DNA from: CAVTBX01 sp963733135
Lineage (GTDB): Bacteria; Actinomycetota; Thermoleophilia; Gaiellales; Gaiellaceae
Assembly: GCA_963733135.1 (NCBI GenBank)
Contig: CAVTBX010000006.1
Span: 1-64,000 of the forward strand
Reading direction: 5' to 3'
Length of the DNA: 64,000 nt
Shown here in pieces: positions 60,566 to 64,000 of this stretch. A program made the translations under genes and the position numbers. The notes below the pieces were generated by a model. It was not told the origin of the DNA. It did not search any database and worked only from the letters and a program-made list of their open reading frames with translations. Within the stretch, counting starts at the first letter, position 1. Every line of letters starts with the position of its first letter.

Positions 60566-62089
60566 ATCCGGTTCTACGTCACCACGCCGATCTACTACGT
60601 GAACTCGAGGCCGCACATCGGCCATGCGTACACGACGATCGCTGCGGACATCCTCGCGCGGCATCACCGTCAGCGCGGTGACGAGACGTTCTTCTTGACC
60701 GGGACCGACGAGAACGCCTCCAAGAACGTGCGATCGGCCGAGGAAGCCGGTGTCGACCCGAAGACGTTCGTCGACCGGCTCGTCGAAGAGCACTGGCGCC
60801 CCTTGCCCGACCGCGTCGGCGCCTCGCACGACTTCTTCATCCGAACGACGGACGAAGGCCACAAGCGCTTCGTCCAGGACTTCGTCCAGCGGATCTACGA
60901 CAACGGGCACATCTACCAAGACACGTACGCGGGGCTCTACTGCGTCGGCCACGAGGCGTTCATGAACGAGTCCGAGCTCGTCGACGGCAAGTGCCCCGAG
61001 CACGGGACAGTGCCCGAGTGGATCGAGGAGCGGAACTGGTTCTTCCGCCTCTCCGCTTTCCAGGATGACCTCCTCGCCCTCTACGACGAACGGCCGGACT
61101 TCGTCCTGCCGGAGTTCCGCCGGAACGAGGCTCGGAGCTTCGTCGAGGGCGGCCTCCAGGACTTTTCCCTCTCGCGCGCCGGCCAGCCCTGGGGCATCCC
61201 GATTCCCTGGGACCCGAGCCAAGTCGTCTACGTGTGGGTCGACGCGCTCATCAACTACCTCTCGGCGCTCACCTACGCCCGCGAGGGCGACGACCTCCGC
61301 GAGACGTTCTGGCCGGTCGCGCGGCACATGATCGGCAAGGACATCCTGCGCTTCCATTGCGTCTTCTGGCCCGCCCTCCTCCTGGCCGCGGGGTACGAGG
61401 TGCCACGCCAGGTCTTCGTTCACGGCTACCTCGTGCTCGACGACCGGAAGATCTCGAAGTCGCTTGGGAACGTCATCGACCCGCTCGACCTGCTCGACGT
61501 CTACGGCGTCGATCCCGTGCGCTACTACGTGGCCCGTGTGGCCCGTTTCGGCCACGACGGCAATGCCTCAGTCGACGACCTGCACACGCGCTACGAGCGT
61601 GAGCTCGGCAACGACCTTGGGAATCTCGTCTCTCGGACGACGGCGATGATCGCGCGCTACCGCGACGGCTCGGTCGGGTCGCACGCCTGGGACTCGCCGC
61701 TTCGGGCCGATCTCGACGCGCTCGGCCCCGATGTCGCGCGCCTGCTGGACGTGTGGGATCTCTCCGGAGCCCTCGATCGGATCTGGGAGACGATCCGAAG
61801 CCTCAACCGCCACGTCGAGGAGACGGCGCCGTGGCAGCTCGCGAAGGACGACGCGAAGGCCGAGGATCTCGACCGCACGCTCTACGACCTCGCAGACGGC
61901 CTTCGGTCTGTCGCGATCGCTGTGGCCTCGTACCTGCCGGAGTCGGCACCGCGGATCCTGGCCGCGCTCGGACAGCCCGGAGACCTGGCCTGGGAGCGAA
62001 TCGGATACGGACGCTGGACGGCCGCCGAGGGAATCCGAGCCGCCGAGCCGCTGTTCCCGCGGGTCGAGTCGGCCGCGCCGGCGGCGTGA
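60566..62089 (+). CDS. metG: Methionyl-tRNA synthetase
   Basis: Charges tRNA-Met. The 507-residue protein has RFYVTTPIYYVNSRPHIGHA (HIGH motif), FLTGTDENASKN, WIEERNWFFRLSAFQDDLL, YVWVDALINYLSA and KISKSLGN (KMSKS). This is the short, Bacillus-like form without the C-terminal tRNA-binding domain. Family members begin M-(K/R)-FYVTTPIYY. Here that codon is ATC (60566), five bases after GAAGGGG. Canonical alternatives lie upstream, GTG 60501 inside the hairpin element or ATG 60353, and would add 22 or 71 residues. TatD overlaps the end by 4 bp. Confidence 0.93.
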   Translation: MRFYVTTPIYYVNSRPHIGHAYTTIAADILARHHRQRGDETFFLTGTDENASKNVRSAEEAGVDPKTFVDRLVEEHWRPLPDRVGASHDFFIRTTDEGHKRFVQDFVQRIYDNGHIYQDTYAGLYCVGHEAFMNESELVDGKCPEHGTVPEWIEERNWFFRLSAFQDDLLALYDERPDFVLPEFRRNEARSFVEGGLQDFSLSRAGQPWGIPIPWDPSQVVYVWVDALINYLSALTYAREGDDLRETFWPVARHMIGKDILRFHCVFWPALLLAAGYEVPRQVFVHGYLVLDDRKISKSLGNVIDPLDLLDVYGVDPVRYYVARVARFGHDGNASVDDLHTRYERELGNDLGNLVSRTTAMIARYRDGSVGSHAWDSPLRADLDALGPDVARLLDVWDLSGALDRIWETIRSLNRHVEETAPWQLAKDDAKAEDLDRTLYDLADGLRSVAIAVASYLPESAPRILAALGQPGDLAWERIGYGRWTAAEGIRAAEPLFPRVESAAPAA

Positions 62090-62862
62090 TCGACACCCAC
62101 GCGCACCTCGACGCGCTCGACGACCCGGGCGCGGCGCTCGCGCGGGCCCGCGAGGCCGGCGTCACGCGGGTGATCACGATCGGCACCAGCCTCGACTCGT
62201 GTCGCCGCGTTCTCGAGCTCGCCGAGTCCGAGGACGGCGTCTTCGCTGTGCTCGGCGTCCATCCCCACGATGCGGGCTCGGCCGGCTACAAGGAGGTGGC
62301 CGCACTGGCCGAACTCCTCGACCACCCCAAGGCGGTCGGGGTCGGCGAGACCGGGCTCGATCACTACCGCGACTACGCGCCGCGCGCGCGCCAAGCAGTT
62401 CTCTTCCGTCAGCAGGCTGCCCTCGCGGTCGAGACCGGCAAGGCGCTCGTCGTCCATACGCGGGCCGCCGAGGAGGAAACCGTCGCGGTGCTGCATGAGC
62501 TACCCGCCGGGGCGACGGTGATCCTCCACTGCTTCTCGTCGGCGGCGCTCCTCGAGCCTGCGCTCGAGCACGGCTGGTACTGCTCCTTCGCGGGCAACAT
62601 GACCTACCCCAAGGCTGCCGAGCTCCGCTGGGCCGCCGCACGCGTTCCGGCCGACAGGATCCTGGCCGAGACGGACTCGCCTTACCTGACGCCGCAGGCG
62701 GTCCGCGGGAAGACGAACGAGCCCGCGTTCGTCCGGCACACGCTGCGAGTCCTGGCCGAAGCCCGGGACGAGGAACCCGAAGCTCTCGAGGCGCACATCG
62801 AGGCGAACGCCAACATCGTCTTCGGGCTCCCCGGTCCAAGCAACAGTCTGCTAATTCCGTGA
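62086..62862 (+). CDS. tatD: TatD family metal-dependent hydrolase
   Basis: A 258-residue TIM-barrel hydrolase. IDTHAHLDALDDP gives the first HxH, GVGETGLDHYRD the metal Glu, VVHTRAAEEE and LHCFSS the later His residues, and AETDSPYLTPQAVRGKTNEP the last Asp. TatD proteins are 3'-exonucleases or RNases. The GTG start overlaps the metG stop (GTGA). Gene order metG-tatD-rsmA is common. Confidence 0.94.
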   Translation: MIDTHAHLDALDDPGAALARAREAGVTRVITIGTSLDSCRRVLELAESEDGVFAVLGVHPHDAGSAGYKEVAALAELLDHPKAVGVGETGLDHYRDYAPRARQAVLFRQQAALAVETGKALVVHTRAAEEETVAVLHELPAGATVILHCFSSAALLEPALEHGWYCSFAGNMTYPKAAELRWAAARVPADRILAETDSPYLTPQAVRGKTNEPAFVRHTLRVLAEARDEEPEALEAHIEANANIVFGLPGPSNSLLIP

Positions 62863-62902
62863 GCGTCCGCCTGGCACGGGACACCGCACAGAACGAAGCA
62901 TT

Positions 62903-63706
62903 GTGCCCCCAGGGTCGAATCTTCATTCTGTGAGGCGCCCGAAACGCGAGCTCGGCCAGCACTTCCTCGCCGACCCGAACATCCTCGGCGTCGCGGGCCG
63001 CCTCGCGGCGCTCGCGCCCGACGACGTCGTCCTGGAGGTCGGCCCCGGCCTCGGCGTCCTGACGGCGTACCTCGCGGACCGGGTGCGGCACGTCCACGCG
63101 GTCGAGCTCGACCGGTCGCTCGAGCCCGAGCTTCGCGCCGCACTCGAGGGGCGCGCGAACGTCGAGCTCGTCTTCGGGGACGCCCTCGCGCTTCCACTCG
63201 AGGCGCTCGACCCGCCGCCTCGGAAGCTCGTCGCCAATCTCCCGTACAACGTGGCGACGCCGCTCGTCGTCGAGAGCCTCGACGGGCTTCCGGCGCTCGA
63301 GCGCTGGACGGTCATGGTGCAGCGGGAGGTCGCGGACAGATTCTTTGCCCAGCCCGGCACCAAGGCCTACGGAGCAGCCTCAGTGCTCGTGCGCCTCACT
63401 GCCGAGCGAACCGGCTTTCATCCGGTCGCCCGGACGGTGTTCCGCCCGCCGCCGAACGTGGACTCGGCGCTCGTGTCCTTCCGGCGTACGCGCACCTGGG
63501 GCGACGAATATCCGCTTGTGAAGCGCGTCGTCCAGGCCGCGTTCGCGCACCGGCGGAAGACGCTCGCGAACTCACTCGAGCTCGCGGGCGTGGCGCCTCG
63601 CGTCGAGGCGGCGGAGGCGCTCGCCCGGATCGGCCGGGACCCGGGCATTCGGGCTGAGGCGCTCGAGCCCGGCGAGTTCTTGGCGCTCACGGAGGTTCTC
63701 CGGTGA
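62903..63706 (+). CDS. rsmA: 16S rRNA dimethyladenosine transferase RsmA (KsgA)
   Basis: Dimethylates A1518 and A1519 of 16S rRNA, 267 residues. KRELGQHFLADPNILGVAGR, VVLEVGPGLGVLTAYLADR (SAM site), VELDRSLEPELRAAL, FGDALALPLE and the catalytic LVANLPYNVATPLV are present, plus the C-terminal helical domain. GTG 62903 is used; a GTG at 62930 (RRPKRELGQHF) fits the family N-terminus equally well, and neither has a strong ribosome site. Confidence 0.95.
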   Translation: MPPGSNLHSVRRPKRELGQHFLADPNILGVAGRLAALAPDDVVLEVGPGLGVLTAYLADRVRHVHAVELDRSLEPELRAALEGRANVELVFGDALALPLEALDPPPRKLVANLPYNVATPLVVESLDGLPALERWTVMVQREVADRFFAQPGTKAYGAASVLVRLTAERTGFHPVARTVFRPPPNVDSALVSFRRTRTWGDEYPLVKRVVQAAFAHRRKTLANSLELAGVAPRVEAAEALARIGRDPGIRAEALEPGEFLALTEVLR

Positions 63707-63709
63707 ACG

Positions 63710-63779
63710 CGGGCGACGCATGCGTCGCCCCTACGAGGGGGTGGGGTAGCCGCAGTAGGGGCGAGGCATGCCTCGCCCG
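63710..63779. repeat. Two facing GTAGGGGC palindromes between rsmA and ispE
   Basis: GGGCGACGCATGCGTCGCCC with CTAC (63710-63734) and GTAGGGGCGAGGCATGCCTC with GCCC (63755-63779) point toward each other. They occupy nearly all of the 85-bp rsmA-ispE gap, as in the grpE-dnaJ gap. The transcript would carry two strong hairpins just before ispE. Confidence 0.8.
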
Positions 63780-63791
63780 TCGTGCCTCCAG

Positions 63792-64000
63792 ATGAAACGA
63801 GTCCCGGTCGCTGCCAAGATCAACCTCGCGCTCGTCGTCGGCGAGCCTGGGCCAGACGGGCTGCACCAGGTCGCGACTGTCCTCCAGCGGATCGACCTGG
63901 TAGATCGCGTCTCCCTTGAGCTCGCCTCCCGGCTGGAGGTGACCGGTTTCGCCGAGGACACGATCGTCGGGCGCGCGCTCGAGGGCCTGGAGGAGCGCGC
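63792..64000 (+). CDS. ispE: 4-diphosphocytidyl-2-C-methyl-D-erythritol kinase, N-terminal part, cut by window edge
   Basis: GHMP kinase of the MEP isoprenoid pathway. The visible 69 residues, VPVAAKINLALVVGEPGPDG then LHQVATVLQRIDLVDRVSLE, match the IspE opening AxAKINLxLxVxxxRxDGYHxL. The ATP-binding GLGGGSS motif would lie beyond the window. Its place after rsmA agrees with the order seen in many Gram-positive bacteria. Confidence 0.9.
   Translation, partial: MKRVPVAAKINLALVVGEPGPDGLHQVATVLQRIDLVDRVSLELASRLEVTGFAEDTIVGRALEGLEER

Overview
This 64-kb window is GC-rich chromosomal DNA from a high-GC Gram-positive-type bacterium, most likely an actinobacterium of the class Thermoleophilia (Gaiellales/Solirubrobacterales side). 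The reasons are a dnaK-grpE-dnaJ-hspR-clpB heat-shock cluster with an HspR repressor, inositol-3-phosphate synthase beside a CDP-alcohol phosphatidyltransferase and a PAP2/AUR1-like enzyme (inositol lipid synthesis), several class III cyclases, and many GTG starts. No phage, insertion sequence, CRISPR array, rRNA or tRNA was seen.

Sequence quality is uneven. From 1 to about 10.5 kb nearly every recognisable gene is broken by several frameshifts and by damaged motifs: a cyclase-type AAA/TPR protein, a secreted Asp-rich protein, a VOC protein, MsrA, a three-gene polar amino-acid ABC transporter, an AI-2E transporter, and the first part of a large sensor kinase. After that, genes are clean except two (16.0-16.7 kb and 20.6-21.1 kb). 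This looks like a poorly polished contig end rather than a block of pseudogenes.

Layout after 10.5 kb: sensor kinase and a membrane-anchored protein (8.1-13.0 kb); a minus-strand run of carbamate kinase, ornithine carbamoyltransferase, rhomboid and zincin (13.0-15.9 kb); a damaged pentameric-channel-like gene; a COG2403-type GTPase and M3-like peptidase (16.9-19.7 kb); YjbQ and Dabb proteins; a hydrolase-cyclase fusion; an RlmD-like RNA methyltransferase; a long minus-strand run from a cyclase/AAA/TPR regulator through a GT4-PHP fusion, a UDG-like protein, a presenilin-like protease and LtrA (24.3-31.7 kb); a GGDEF/HD-GYP protein; inositol lipid genes (34.5-37.7 kb); moaA; two EamA exporters; the chaperone operon (42.2-48.8 kb); a MOSC protein and small proteins; cell-wall peptidases; psuK-psuG; a GT39-type membrane enzyme, an LCP protein and an ROK kinase; and finally rsmI / abrB / metG-tatD-rsmA-ispE, an order and orientation also known from Bacillus.

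The most unusual signal is non-coding. About six long hairpin elements (99-169 bp) start at CTAG and mostly abut the TAG stop codons of flanking genes. Copies within a family differ by paired substitutions that keep the stems matched, and two families with different stems share an ungapped 57-nt core. Other candidates are a tandem ribbon-helix-helix domain joined in frame to inositol-3-phosphate synthase, a bacterial presenilin-like protease, and a metG gene whose natural start position reads ATC.
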